In this document: in pieces, positions 33,690 through 41,646 of the stretch
Position numbering within the stretch: the first letter of the stretch is position 1
Layout of the letters: each line of letters opens with the position of its first letter
Origin: CAVZYN01 sp963779515
GTDB taxonomy: Bacteria; Pseudomonadota; Alphaproteobacteria; Rhizobiales; Hyphomicrobiaceae
DNA length: 64,000 nucleotides
Reading direction: 5' to 3'
Assembly (NCBI GenBank): GCA_963779515.1
Contig: CAVZYN010000006.1
Span: 178,680 to 242,679 of the forward strand
The notes under the pieces: generated by a model
Databases searched by the model: none
What the model was told of the DNA's origin: nothing
What the model saw: only the letters and a program-made list of their open reading frames with translations
Program-made: the position numbers and the translations under genes

Positions 33690-33794
33690 CTAGAGCATTT
33701 TCCGGCGAAGTGGACTCCGGTTCGTCGCAGAAAATGCGACAAACAAAAAAGTCTGGAGCGCATTCCGATTCCGTGGGATCGGAATGCGCTCTAG
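33690..33794. repeat. CTAG-bounded palindromic repeat (about 105 bp)
   Basis: The element starts CTAGAGCATTTTCCGG and ends GGAATGCGCTCTAG. It contains inner hairpins such as GCATTCCGATTC/GATCGGAATGC at about 33760-33790. This layout matches a dispersed intergenic repeat often seen in Bradyrhizobium/Rhodopseudomonas-type genomes. It lies between divergent comF and the methyltransferase gene. Confidence 0.75.
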
Positions 33795-33825
33795 CGCCGC
33801 CCGTGCGCCCGCGATAGAGAACCGC

Positions 33826-34719
33826 ATGACCGCCCCGCCCCGGATTTTCGATCGCCAGCTTTTGACGCAACGCCGGTCGCGCGCGGCGCCGGCCGCCGGC
33901 AACCACGACTTCCTGTTGCGCCACGTCGCCGCCGATCTTCTCGAGCGCCTCGGTGTTATCCAGCGCGCGTTTCCGATCGCCGTGAACCTTGGCGCGCATC
34001 ACGGGCCCGTTGGCGATGCCATCGCCCGGCACCCGGCCGTCGGCTGCGTCATCCACGTGGACCCAGCACAGGCCGCCCTCGACCAATGCCGCGGCCTTCG
34101 GGTTCGCGCCGATGAAGAACATCTCCCGTTTGCGCCTGCATCTCTGAATTTGGCCGTCAGCGGCCTCGCCCTTCAATTCGTCAACGACTTGCCGGGCACC
34201 CTGCTGCAGCTGCGCCAAGCCCTGAAGCCCGACGGACTTCTGCTGGTCTCGCTCATCGGCGGCCAATCTCTGCACGAGCTCCGCCAGGCCTTCTATGAAG
34301 CGGAACTCGAGACCGCAGGAGGCGTTAGCCCGCGTGTCGCCCCGTTCGCCGATGTCCGCGACCTCGGCGGCCTGCTCCAACGCGCCGGCTTCGCCCTGCC
34401 AGTGGTCGACTCCGACACCTTGACGGTGACCTACCCGTCCCCGATCGCGCTGATGCACGAACTGCGCGGCATGGGCGCCACCAATGTCCTGGTCGATCGC
34501 CGGCGGCGTTTTCTCGGCCGCCAAACACTCAGGAGCATGATGGAAGTTTACGCCGGTCGCTTCGCCGCCGCCAATGGCCGTTGCAATGCCACGTTCGAGA
34601 TCATTACGTTGACGGCGTGGGCACCACATGCCTCACAACAGCAACCCTTGAAACCCGGATCGGCACAGACGGCCTTGGCCGATGCCCTGAACAAAAGTCA
34701 TCGAGCTCAGCCAAGCTGA
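33826..34719 (+). CDS. SAM-dependent methyltransferase, BioC/NDUFAF5-like
   Basis: This 297-residue class I methyltransferase starts MTAPPRIFDRQLLTQRRSRA, similar to bacterial homologues of the complex I assembly factor NDUFAF5 and to BioC. The SAM-binding motif I region is degenerate (AVNLGAHHGPV instead of DLGcGxG). LPFAPASLNLAVSGLALQFVNDL is typical of motif II/III. Either hydroxylation or methylation in respiratory-complex assembly or biotin synthesis is possible; the substrate is not known. Confidence 0.78.
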   Translation: MTAPPRIFDRQLLTQRRSRAAPAAGNHDFLLRHVAADLLERLGVIQRAFPIAVNLGAHHGPVGDAIARHPAVGCVIHVDPAQAALDQCRGLRVRADEEHLPFAPASLNLAVSGLALQFVNDLPGTLLQLRQALKPDGLLLVSLIGGQSLHELRQAFYEAELETAGGVSPRVAPFADVRDLGGLLQRAGFALPVVDSDTLTVTYPSPIALMHELRGMGATNVLVDRRRRFLGRQTLRSMMEVYAGRFAAANGRCNATFEIITLTAWAPHASQQQPLKPGSAQTALADALNKSHRAQPS

Positions 34720-34730
34720 TCATCGGTCAA

Positions 34731-34922
34731 TCAAGGGCTGTTGGCGTTTGCGATCTTGTTCGCCGTGCCCTGCCATCCGGTCGTGTTCGTGCCGCCGAGC
34801 GCTTTCATGGCGCCAATACAGCCTACGGCAATCATCGCCGCGATGAGACCATACTCGATGGCCGTCGCGCCGCGCTCGTCGGCGGCAAACTTGCGATAAA
34901 CCTGAACGCAGCTCTCGAACAT
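34731..34922 (-). CDS. Flp-family type IVb pilin
   Basis: This 63-residue prepilin has a short leader ending at a Gly before ATAIEYGLIAAMIAV, the hallmark of Flp/Fap pilins with the Glu at position +5 and a hydrophobic helix. It would be processed by a TadV/CpaA-type prepilin peptidase and assembled by Tad machinery. No other tad/cpa gene is in this window, so it is a solitary copy. It is convergent with the methyltransferase gene. Confidence 0.9.
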   Translation of the reverse strand: MFESCVQVYRKFAADERGATAIEYGLIAAMIAVGCIGAMKALGGTNTTGWQGTANKIANANSP

Positions 34923-34942
34923 TAGCGCTGACCCTTTTTTTC

Positions 34943-35347
34943 CTAAAGCAGATCCCTCAGCATTGCTCTGAGAGGTTCATCCGCCGGAGGCATGTCGTAG
35001 TCCCCCAGTCTACTCGCACGCACCCACGCCAGATCCTGCCCCTCTCGCGCCGTCACCTCTCCGCCCCAGTTCCTGCAAACATACAGGGGCATGAGAAGAT
35101 GAAAGTCGTCGTACGCGTGGCTGGCGAACGTGAAAGGCGCGAGGCACTTCGCTTGCACATCGATCCCAAGCTCTTCCTTGAGCTCCCGGATCAACGCCGC
35201 TTCCGGGGTTTCCCCCGCCTCGACCTTGCCACCCGGGAACTCCCACAGTCCCGCGAGCGGCCGCCCTGGTGGGCGTCTTGCCAACAACACGCGCCCGTCG
35301 ACATCCACGAGCGCCGAGGCTGCAACGAGAACAATTCGTTGGCCCAT
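34943..35347 (-). CDS. NUDIX hydrolase, MutT-type 8-oxo-dGTP diphosphatase
   Basis: This 134-residue protein has a complete NUDIX box, GGKVEAGETPEAALIRELKE followed by ELGI. It is preceded by LLARRPPGRPLAGLWEFPGG, the MutT-type opening. It should remove oxidised nucleotides such as 8-oxo-dGTP before they enter DNA. Start at ATG 35347 (MGQRIVLV); a TTG four codons upstream is less likely. It follows argJ on the same strand, a pairing widespread in alphaproteobacteria. Confidence 0.92.
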   Translation of the reverse strand: MGQRIVLVAASALVDVDGRVLLARRPPGRPLAGLWEFPGGKVEAGETPEAALIRELKEELGIDVQAKCLAPFTFASHAYDDFHLLMPLYVCRNWGGEVTAREGQDLAWVRASRLGDYDMPPADEPLRAMLRDLL

Positions 35348-35424
35348 GCTTGATCCCAATCTGCCAGTCAGACGTTAACAACTGCCGAGCAGCGCCGGTT
35401 AACTTCAATTAATTTCGCGAAAAA

Positions 35425-36699
35425 TCAGCTGCGATAGTCGGCGTTGATAGAAACATAGTCGTGCGTCAGATCGCACGTCCACACTGTCGCGGCTCCAGCG
35501 CCGATGCCCACATCGACCGTGATGACGATTTCTTTGCCTTTCATGTACCCGGCAACTGTTTTTTCATCATAGTCGGCGGCCCGCTCGCCCTCGCGCGCGA
35601 CCTGAAGCGGCCCAAACCAGATCGAAAGCTTGTCACGATCGGCGGCCTCGCCCGATTTGCCGACAGCCATCACCACGCGCCCCCAATTCGGGTCTTCGCC
35701 AGCGATCGCCGTCTTCAGGATCGGCGAGTTGGCACACGAAAGCGCAATTGTCCGCGCCGCCGCCCAGTTCTCCGCGCCCTTAACGTCGAAGGTCACGAAC
35801 TTGCTGAGACCCTCGCCGTCCTTCGCCACTTGGATAGCCAGATCCTTCATCACTGCGTGCAATGCGGACGAAAACGCTGATCGATCCGCTCCGGACGACG
35901 TCGAAATCATCGGCTGGCCGCGTTTTGCCGCGGCCCCCGTCGCGAACATCAAGCACGTATCGCTGGTCGACGTATCACCATCGACGGTCATGCAGTTGAA
36001 CGTCGTCGCGGCATGCTCCGCCACCAACGCCTGTAGCACCGGCTGCGCGATCGCTGCGTCCGTGAACAGGAAGCACAGCATCGTCGCCATATCTGGCGCG
36101 ATCATCCCCGCGCCCTTGCAGAAGCCATTGATGGTGACGGGCACGCCGCCGATCTTCACCGTCCGCGTCGCGAGTTTCGGATAGGTATCCGTCGTCATGA
36201 TCGCGCGCGCAGCCGCCTCGAACGCGTCCGCCTGCGCACTCTTTGTCATCCCAGCCAGAAGGTGTGAAAACCTCGCCGCGTCCATCGGCTCGCCAATCAC
36301 TCCGGTCGAAGCCAGATACACATCCTGCGGACCGCAGCCCGCCGCCTCGGCCGCAAAACGCGCCGTGATATCGACAGCCTCCCGGCCTTTGCGGCCCGTG
36401 AATGCGTTGGCGTTCCCCGAATTGACGACCAAGATTTGCGCCTGTCCCGACTTCAAACTTTCACGGCACCACAACACCGGCGCCGAACACGTCTTGGATT
36501 GCGTCAACACGCCGGCCGCGACCGTGCCTTCATCCATCACGGCCACCATCAGATCCGTGCGGTTCTTGTAACGAATCCCCGCCTCGGCCGTGGCAAAACG
36601 CACGCCGCCAATCGGTGGCAGTTTCGGCAACGATGCCGGAGCGAAGGGTGACGGCTTAGCAGTGGCGGCCATGGCGGCGATCCTTGGATTGGGACGCAT
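35425..36699 (-). CDS. argJ: Bifunctional ornithine acetyltransferase / N-acetylglutamate synthase
   Basis: This enzyme of up to 424 residues recycles the acetyl group in arginine biosynthesis. The self-cleavage region is KGAGMIAPDMATMLCFLFTD; the Thr of MATML is the nucleophile that starts the beta chain. NCMTVDGDTSTSDTCL and the C-terminal GVGIG-type residues are also present. ATG 36699 gives a 9-residue longer N-terminus than ATG 36672 (MAATAKPSPFAP); either may be used. Precedes the NUDIX gene. Confidence 0.95.
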   Translation of the reverse strand: MRPNPRIAAMAATAKPSPFAPASLPKLPPIGGVRFATAEAGIRYKNRTDLMVAVMDEGTVAAGVLTQSKTCSAPVLWCRESLKSGQAQILVVNSGNANAFTGRKGREAVDITARFAAEAAGCGPQDVYLASTGVIGEPMDAARFSHLLAGMTKSAQADAFEAAARAIMTTDTYPKLATRTVKIGGVPVTINGFCKGAGMIAPDMATMLCFLFTDAAIAQPVLQALVAEHAATTFNCMTVDGDTSTSDTCLMFATGAAAKRGQPMISTSSGADRSAFSSALHAVMKDLAIQVAKDGEGLSKFVTFDVKGAENWAAARTIALSCANSPILKTAIAGEDPNWGRVVMAVGKSGEAADRDKLSIWFGPLQVAREGERAADYDEKTVAGYMKGKEIVITVDVGIGAGAATVWTCDLTHDYVSINADYRS

Positions 36700-36761
36700 T
36701 AGGCGTCGAGACGAACCAAATCACTCAGCCGAACGCAAGTCCCAATCATAAGGCCCTAACG

Positions 36762-37598
36762 TCAGCCGGCAGCAACCGCGCGCGCGAGCCCCACGAACCG
36801 TGCCACCATGGCACTGTCTGGCTTTGTCAGCTCATCGACCACCGTGAAGTGATTGGTCCCTGGCACCACCACGCACTCGGCCTTGACGCCCGCGCGGCTC
36901 CAGTGATCGGCGATATCGAGGCTCTGCCGCAGAAACTCAGCACTCTCGAGGCCACCAACGGCTGCCACCAGTGTCCGGTCGCGCGGCGGCGGCGTCCAGT
37001 AGAGCGGGCTTGCGGCGCGCGCCTTGGATTCGTCCAGTTTCAGCGCCTCGTTGATCGACGTCGAAATCAACGGCGGCAGATCGAATACGCCGGAGATCGC
37101 GTACGCCGCGCGCACAAAATCCACCGGCACGTTCGCAGCACTTGGCCAGTCCGTGGCGAGCATCGCCGCCGCTAGATGCCCTCCGGCCGAATGACCGGTC
37201 ACCAGCGGCCGCCGCTTTGTCCGCGCCCACAGCGCCGCCATGAACGTCCGCATCTCATCGACGATGTCGATCACCCCCACGGACGGGCACAGCGAATAGG
37301 ACGGGATCGCAACCGACAGTCCCTTGGCGACCAGCGCCGGTGCGATCAGCGAAAAATCCTTGCGATCGAGGCTCCGCCAGTAGCCGCCATGAATGAACAC
37401 GACCAGCGGTGCCTGCGCGTCGTGCGCATGAAACAAATCGTACCGCTGCCGCTCCTTCGGGCCATACGCCACATCGAGATCCGCTTTGACGGCGCCGCGC
37501 GCAGCTTTCGATGCCGCCTCCCAGCGCGTAAAAATCGACGGATGCTCCGGCACCAGCTGGCGATTGTTGTACTCGGCTTCGTAGTTGATGGCGGTCAT
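36762..37598 (-). CDS. Alpha/beta hydrolase, esterase/kynurenine formamidase-like
   Basis: This 278-residue cytosolic hydrolase has the oxyanion-hole motif VVFIHGGYWRSLD, the nucleophile elbow TGHSAGGHLAAAM and the likely catalytic His in PGTNHFTVVDEL. These fit the HGGxW carboxylesterase group that includes bacterial arylformamidase. No kynurenine pathway genes are nearby, so the substrate is open. The gene's upstream side faces two palindromic repeats. Confidence 0.85.
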   Translation of the reverse strand: MTAINYEAEYNNRQLVPEHPSIFTRWEAASKAARGAVKADLDVAYGPKERQRYDLFHAHDAQAPLVVFIHGGYWRSLDRKDFSLIAPALVAKGLSVAIPSYSLCPSVGVIDIVDEMRTFMAALWARTKRRPLVTGHSAGGHLAAAMLATDWPSAANVPVDFVRAAYAISGVFDLPPLISTSINEALKLDESKARAASPLYWTPPPRDRTLVAAVGGLESAEFLRQSLDIADHWSRAGVKAECVVVPGTNHFTVVDELTKPDSAMVARFVGLARAVAAG

Positions 37599-37614
37599 GA
37601 CATTCCGATCGGTA

Positions 37615-37689
37615 CTAGTGTCCTGCCCGCGAAGTTCGTTTCATTCTTACGCGAGCTCCGAGCGAACTTCGCGGGCATCAGGACACTAG
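37615..37689. repeat. CTAG-bounded palindrome 1 (75 bp)
   Basis: Begins CTAGTGTCCTG and ends CAGGACACTAG, with inner arms CCCGCGAAGTTCG and CGAACTTCGCGGG. It would form a long hairpin as DNA or RNA. The right arm carries an extra AT next to the CAGGACACTAG end. Confidence 0.85.
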
Positions 37690-37701
37690 CAAGTTTTGAT
37701 T

Positions 37702-37779
37702 CTAGTGTGGCTTAGATTCTGAAATCCGCTGAACAGTATCGCCGCGAGTAGGGAGCGGACTTCAGAATCGCCACACTAG
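37702..37779. repeat. CTAG-bounded palindrome 2 (78 bp)
   Basis: Begins CTAGTGTGGC and ends GCCACACTAG, with inner arms GATTCTGAAATCCGCT and AGCGGACTTCAGAATC. It lies 12 bp from palindrome 1 and shares its CTAGTGT terminus. Its right end supplies the TAG stop codon of the GMC oxidoreductase gene. Confidence 0.85.
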
Positions 37780-39389
37780 GCGGCCATCGCCGCGCGTGCG
37801 TCTTCGCGGATCATATCCGACGCCTTCTCCGCGATCATGATCGTCGGCGCGTTGGTGTTGCCCGACGTCATCGTCGGCATGATCGAGGCATCGACGACGC
37901 GCAAGCCCTCGATGCCATGCACCTTCAGGCGCGGATCCACCACAGCCATCGCATCGACGCCCATTTTGCAGGTGCCGCACGGATGGAAAATCGTTGTGCC
38001 CTTCTCGCGCGCGAACCGCATCAGATCGTCATCCGTTTTGTAGTCCGGTCCTGGCACATATTCCCGCACGACAATATCCGAAAACGGCTTGAGGCCAGCG
38101 ATGCGCCGCCCGATCTTCAGCGCCGCCAGCATCACGCGCTGATCGATCTCCGCCGCCAGATAGTTGGAAACGATCGACGGCTTGTCACGCGCCTGAGGCG
38201 ACGTGATCGCGATCCGCCCGCGGCTCTCGGGGCGCAACTGGCACACCGACGAGATCACTCCGGGAAATTTGTGCAGGCCTTGTCCCGGACCATCCGCCGA
38301 GAGTGGAATGAAATGGAACTGAATGTCGGGCGTCTCGAGTGACGGATCCGATTTCGTGAACACGCCGACAACTCCCGCGCCGATCGTCAGAATGCCGCGC
38401 CGTTGGAACACGTACTGCAGCCCCGTCCGGAACTGCAGCCACCGGCTATGCCAGACGTCGTTGAGACTGCCCTCGGCATTGCACTCGTAAACGAAGCGCG
38501 CCTGATAGTGATCCTGCAGATTCTCGCCGACACCGGGGAGATCGTGCCGAACTGTGACGCCGGCCTTCTGCAACACCGCACCTGGTCCAATTCCGGACAC
38601 CTGCAACAGCTGCGGCGAGCCGATAGCACCCGCCGCCAGCAGTATTTCGCGATGGGCTCCCACGACGGTCTCGACGCCATCGCGGCGATAGACCACGCCC
38701 GTCACGCGCCGCCCAGAAAGCACCAGCTTCTGCACTTCGGCATTGGTGATGACCGTCAAATTCGGTCGCTTCGACACCGGATGCAGATAGCCAACCGCTG
38801 TCGAACAGCGCCGCCCATTGCGGTTGGTCAATTGATAGTACCCAACCCCCTCCTGGTTCACGCCGTTGAAATCATCCGTCAGCGGAATGCCATCGGCGAT
38901 ACATGACTTGACGAAGGCTTCGCAGATGGGATTGTCCATCTTGACGTCCGACACCCCGAGCGGCCCACCCGCGCCGTGCAGCTCGCTGGCGCCGCGCTCC
39001 TGGTCCTCGGCCCGCTTGAAGTACGGCAACACATCCCGGTACGACCACCCGGAATTGCCAAATTGTCTCCAAATATCAAAATCTTGCCCCTGCCCGCGCA
39101 CATACAGCAAGCCATTGATCGCGCTCGTCCCGCCGAGCACCCGCCCGCGCGGCCAATTGACAGTCCGGCCGCCGAGATGCGGCTCCGGCCCAGAGCCGAA
39201 TTGCCACGTCACATCGGGATTGAAGATGTTCTTGAAATAGCCGGCGGGGATGTGGATCCAGATATTGCGATCCCGGCCTCCGGCTTCCAGCAGCGCCACG
39301 CGGACATTGGGGTCCTCGCTCAGCCGGTTCGCCAGCACGCATCCAGCTGATCCCGCGCCCACCACGACATAGTCAAAAGCCGCTTCCAA
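37776..39389 (-). CDS. GMC-family FAD-dependent oxidoreductase (choline/alcohol dehydrogenase-like)
   Basis: About 537 residues. The FAD-binding motif is YVVVGAGSAGCVLANRLSED near the N-terminus, followed by the GMC signatures NWPRGRVLGGTSAINGLLYV and LAAGAIGSPQLLQVSGIGP. The C-terminal active-site region has HPCGTCKMG and the end MPTMTSGNTNAPTIMIAEKA. It oxidises an alcohol or choline-type substrate; specificity unknown. TTG at 39389 (MEAAFDYVVVG) follows a GGGGGGCG ribosome site and matches family N-termini better than the longer frame. The stop is inside a palindromic repeat. Confidence 0.9.
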   Translation of the reverse strand: MEAAFDYVVVGAGSAGCVLANRLSEDPNVRVALLEAGGRDRNIWIHIPAGYFKNIFNPDVTWQFGSGPEPHLGGRTVNWPRGRVLGGTSAINGLLYVRGQGQDFDIWRQFGNSGWSYRDVLPYFKRAEDQERGASELHGAGGPLGVSDVKMDNPICEAFVKSCIADGIPLTDDFNGVNQEGVGYYQLTNRNGRRCSTAVGYLHPVSKRPNLTVITNAEVQKLVLSGRRVTGVVYRRDGVETVVGAHREILLAAGAIGSPQLLQVSGIGPGAVLQKAGVTVRHDLPGVGENLQDHYQARFVYECNAEGSLNDVWHSRWLQFRTGLQYVFQRRGILTIGAGVVGVFTKSDPSLETPDIQFHFIPLSADGPGQGLHKFPGVISSVCQLRPESRGRIAITSPQARDKPSIVSNYLAAEIDQRVMLAALKIGRRIAGLKPFSDIVVREYVPGPDYKTDDDLMRFAREKGTTIFHPCGTCKMGVDAMAVVDPRLKVHGIEGLRVVDASIMPTMTSGNTNAPTIMIAEKASDMIREDARAAMAA

Positions 39390-39841
39390 GTCCGCCCCCC
39401 GGTTGATCAAGATCAACGTTTATCAAAAATTTACCACAGATCCTTCAACGCAACAGCGATACTCTGTCTCGAAATCATCGCAACCACAGAGTAATCAGGC
39501 AACAGATCAGGCGGCATGGGAGCGTTGCCGGTCAAGATTCAAGCAAAGATCCAGGCCTGGACCCAGGGTGTCGGGCATTGCTTCACTCGGCAAGAGAATT
39601 GCTTAGCCGCAACAGATGAAATCATTGGACCAAAGACCGTAGACGGCGAACGCACCATGGCATTCACTAACATCGTTACCAACCAGACGTGATTACCCAG
39701 ATCTCAAGGTTTTGGTGCCATTCTGACGGTGTTACCGGTGGAACAGCCACTGTTGGCACACGGCCCCAGGATCCAGAGGTCAACGGCATACGGCGATTTT
39801 GCGCGTGCTAAGGGCATAACCTTTTCTAAGGGGCGTACATT
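39390..39841. other. Intergenic region upstream of the type I secretion genes
   Basis: About 450 bp between divergent genes. It contains a perfect FNR/FixK-like box at 39403-39416 and otherwise mixed-composition sequence richer in A and T than its surroundings. The small open frame at 39403-39606 has no ribosome site or recognisable protein. A long leader or small RNA here is possible but unsupported. Confidence 0.5.
39403..39416. promoter_or_regulatory. FNR/FixK-like box TTGATCAAGATCAA
   Basis: Perfect match to TTGAT-N4-ATCAA. It lies 14 bp upstream of the GMC start codon, which would overlap that gene's promoter core and suggests repression. For the secretion operon on the other side it would imply a start near 39451, but the expected -10 position (GATCCT) is weak. 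Confidence 0.5.
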
Positions 39842-41644
39842 GTGAGACAGCGTCAACCCAATCGTTCTGCGTCACAGCAGCCACCGACCGTATTAAGCGT
39901 CAGTTTTGCCTCGTGTCGGCGGGCGCTCATCGTTCTCGCTCTCGTCAGCGGCGTCATCAATATTCTGATGCTCACTGGCTCGATCTTCATGATGCAGGTT
40001 TACGACCGCGTCTTGGCCAGCCAAAGCATCCCGACGCTCGTCGCGCTCGCGGCGATCGCCATCGCGGCGTATCTGTTCCAGGGTTCGCTCGACATGATGC
40101 GCGGCCGCGTGCTCTCGCTCTGTGGCGAAAAGATCGACGGCGACGTCGGTCCGAAAGTCCATGAAGCAGTGATCGATCTGCCGCTGCGCATCGCGCGCGG
40201 CACAACCGAACCGATGCAGCCCTTCCGCGATCTCGACGCGGTACGCGGCTTCATGGGCGGCCAAGGCCCTGCGGCCCTCCTCGACCTTCCGTGGATGCCG
40301 ATCTACATCATCTTCACGATGGCCCTGCATCCCTGGCTCGGCTATCTCACCATGGGCGGCATCGCCGTCCTCGCCATCCTCACCATGCTGACCGAAGTTC
40401 TGAGCCGCGCGCCAATGCGCAAAGCCATGGAAGCGCAGTCAGCCCGCAACCTGCAAGCCAACTCTGCCCAGCGCGGCGCCGAAGTCGCCTTCGCCATGGG
40501 CTTCCGCCGCCGCCTCGGCGCGCTGTGGAGCAAATCGCACGAGACCTATCTTGTTGAACAGCGCCGCGCGACCTTCATTTCCAACGGCCTCGGCGCCATC
40601 TCTCGCACGATGCGCTTCGTGCTCCAATCTGCGACGCTCGGCTTAGCCGCCTACCTCGCCATCAAGGGCCAGATCTCTTCGGGCGCCATCATCGCCGCCA
40701 CCATCTTGAGCTCGCGCGCCGTCGCCCCTGTCGATCAAGTGATCGGCAGCTGGCGCGGTTTCGTGCAAGCCCGCCAAGGCTTCCATCGCTTGCAAAGCCT
40801 GCTGCGCAATTATCCGGACCGCCAGGAGAACTTCCAGCTTCCGCGCCCGAGCAAGGAACTCAACGTCGACAACATCCAGGTTGTCGCCCCCGGCGGCCAA
40901 ATGGTCATCAAGTCGGCCCGCTTCAAGCTGACGGCCGGCCAGGCGATGGGTGTCATTGGCCGTTCCGCTTCCGGCAAATCTTCGCTCGGCCGCGGCATCA
41001 TCGGCCTCTGGCAGCTGCAGCGCGGCCGCGTCATGCTCGACGGCGCCAGCATCGAGCAATGGACGCCGGAACAGATCGGGCCAGCCATCGGCTATCTGCC
41101 GCAGGACTTCCAGTTGTTCGAAGGCACCGTCGCCGAAAACATTTCGCGGTTCGCCGAAGATGCGACGCCCGAGAAAGTGATGGCTGCCGCCAAGGCCGTC
41201 GGCTTCCATGACCATGTTCTCGCCTTCCCCGGCGAGCAGGGTTACAACACCCGCGTCGGCCCATCCGGCGCGCATCTGTCCACCGGCCAGCGCCAGCGCT
41301 TGGCCCTTGCCCGCGCCTTGTACGGTGATCCATTCCTGGTCGTCCTCGACGAACCGAACTCCAACTTGGACGGTGAAGGCGACGCAGCCCTCACCCAAGC
41401 GATCAAATCGGTCAAGGCGCGCAACGGCATCGTTGTCGTCATTGCCCACCGCGTCGCCGCCCTCGAGGCCGTTGACGTCGCCCTCGAAGTCCAGGACGGT
41501 GAGACCGTCGCCTTCGGTCCGCGCGATCAGATTCTCGCGCGTCACCAGAAGCCAGCGGCAGGTGCCCGCACGCAGCAAGCCGCGGCCCAAGGCATGAAGC
41601 TTATTCAAGGGCCATCGGCCAACAGCCCGAAAGAGGGTGAGTAA
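39842..41644 (+). CDS. Type I secretion system permease/ATPase (PrtD/HlyB type)
   Basis: This 600-residue inner-membrane ABC exporter has an N-terminal six-helix region (about 30-320) and an ATPase domain. Walker A is GRSASGKSSLG, the signature LSTGQRQRLALARAL and Walker B LVVLDEPNSNLD, with the switch His in VIAHRVAAL. There is no C39 peptidase domain, which places it with PrtD-like exporters of C-terminally signalled RTX proteins. GTG start at 39842. The HlyD partner follows after 2 bp. No RTX substrate or TolC gene is adjacent. Confidence 0.93.
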   Translation: MRQRQPNRSASQQPPTVLSVSFASCRRALIVLALVSGVINILMLTGSIFMMQVYDRVLASQSIPTLVALAAIAIAAYLFQGSLDMMRGRVLSLCGEKIDGDVGPKVHEAVIDLPLRIARGTTEPMQPFRDLDAVRGFMGGQGPAALLDLPWMPIYIIFTMALHPWLGYLTMGGIAVLAILTMLTEVLSRAPMRKAMEAQSARNLQANSAQRGAEVAFAMGFRRRLGALWSKSHETYLVEQRRATFISNGLGAISRTMRFVLQSATLGLAAYLAIKGQISSGAIIAATILSSRAVAPVDQVIGSWRGFVQARQGFHRLQSLLRNYPDRQENFQLPRPSKELNVDNIQVVAPGGQMVIKSARFKLTAGQAMGVIGRSASGKSSLGRGIIGLWQLQRGRVMLDGASIEQWTPEQIGPAIGYLPQDFQLFEGTVAENISRFAEDATPEKVMAAAKAVGFHDHVLAFPGEQGYNTRVGPSGAHLSTGQRQRLALARALYGDPFLVVLDEPNSNLDGEGDAALTQAIKSVKARNGIVVVIAHRVAALEAVDVALEVQDGETVAFGPRDQILARHQKPAAGARTQQAAAQGMKLIQGPSANSPKEGE

Positions 41645-41646
41645 CC

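Noticed and set aside
39403..39606. Small open frame before the type I secretion genes
   Set aside because: No ribosome site, begins inside the FNR/FixK-like box and has a Gln/Arg/Ser-rich random-looking translation.
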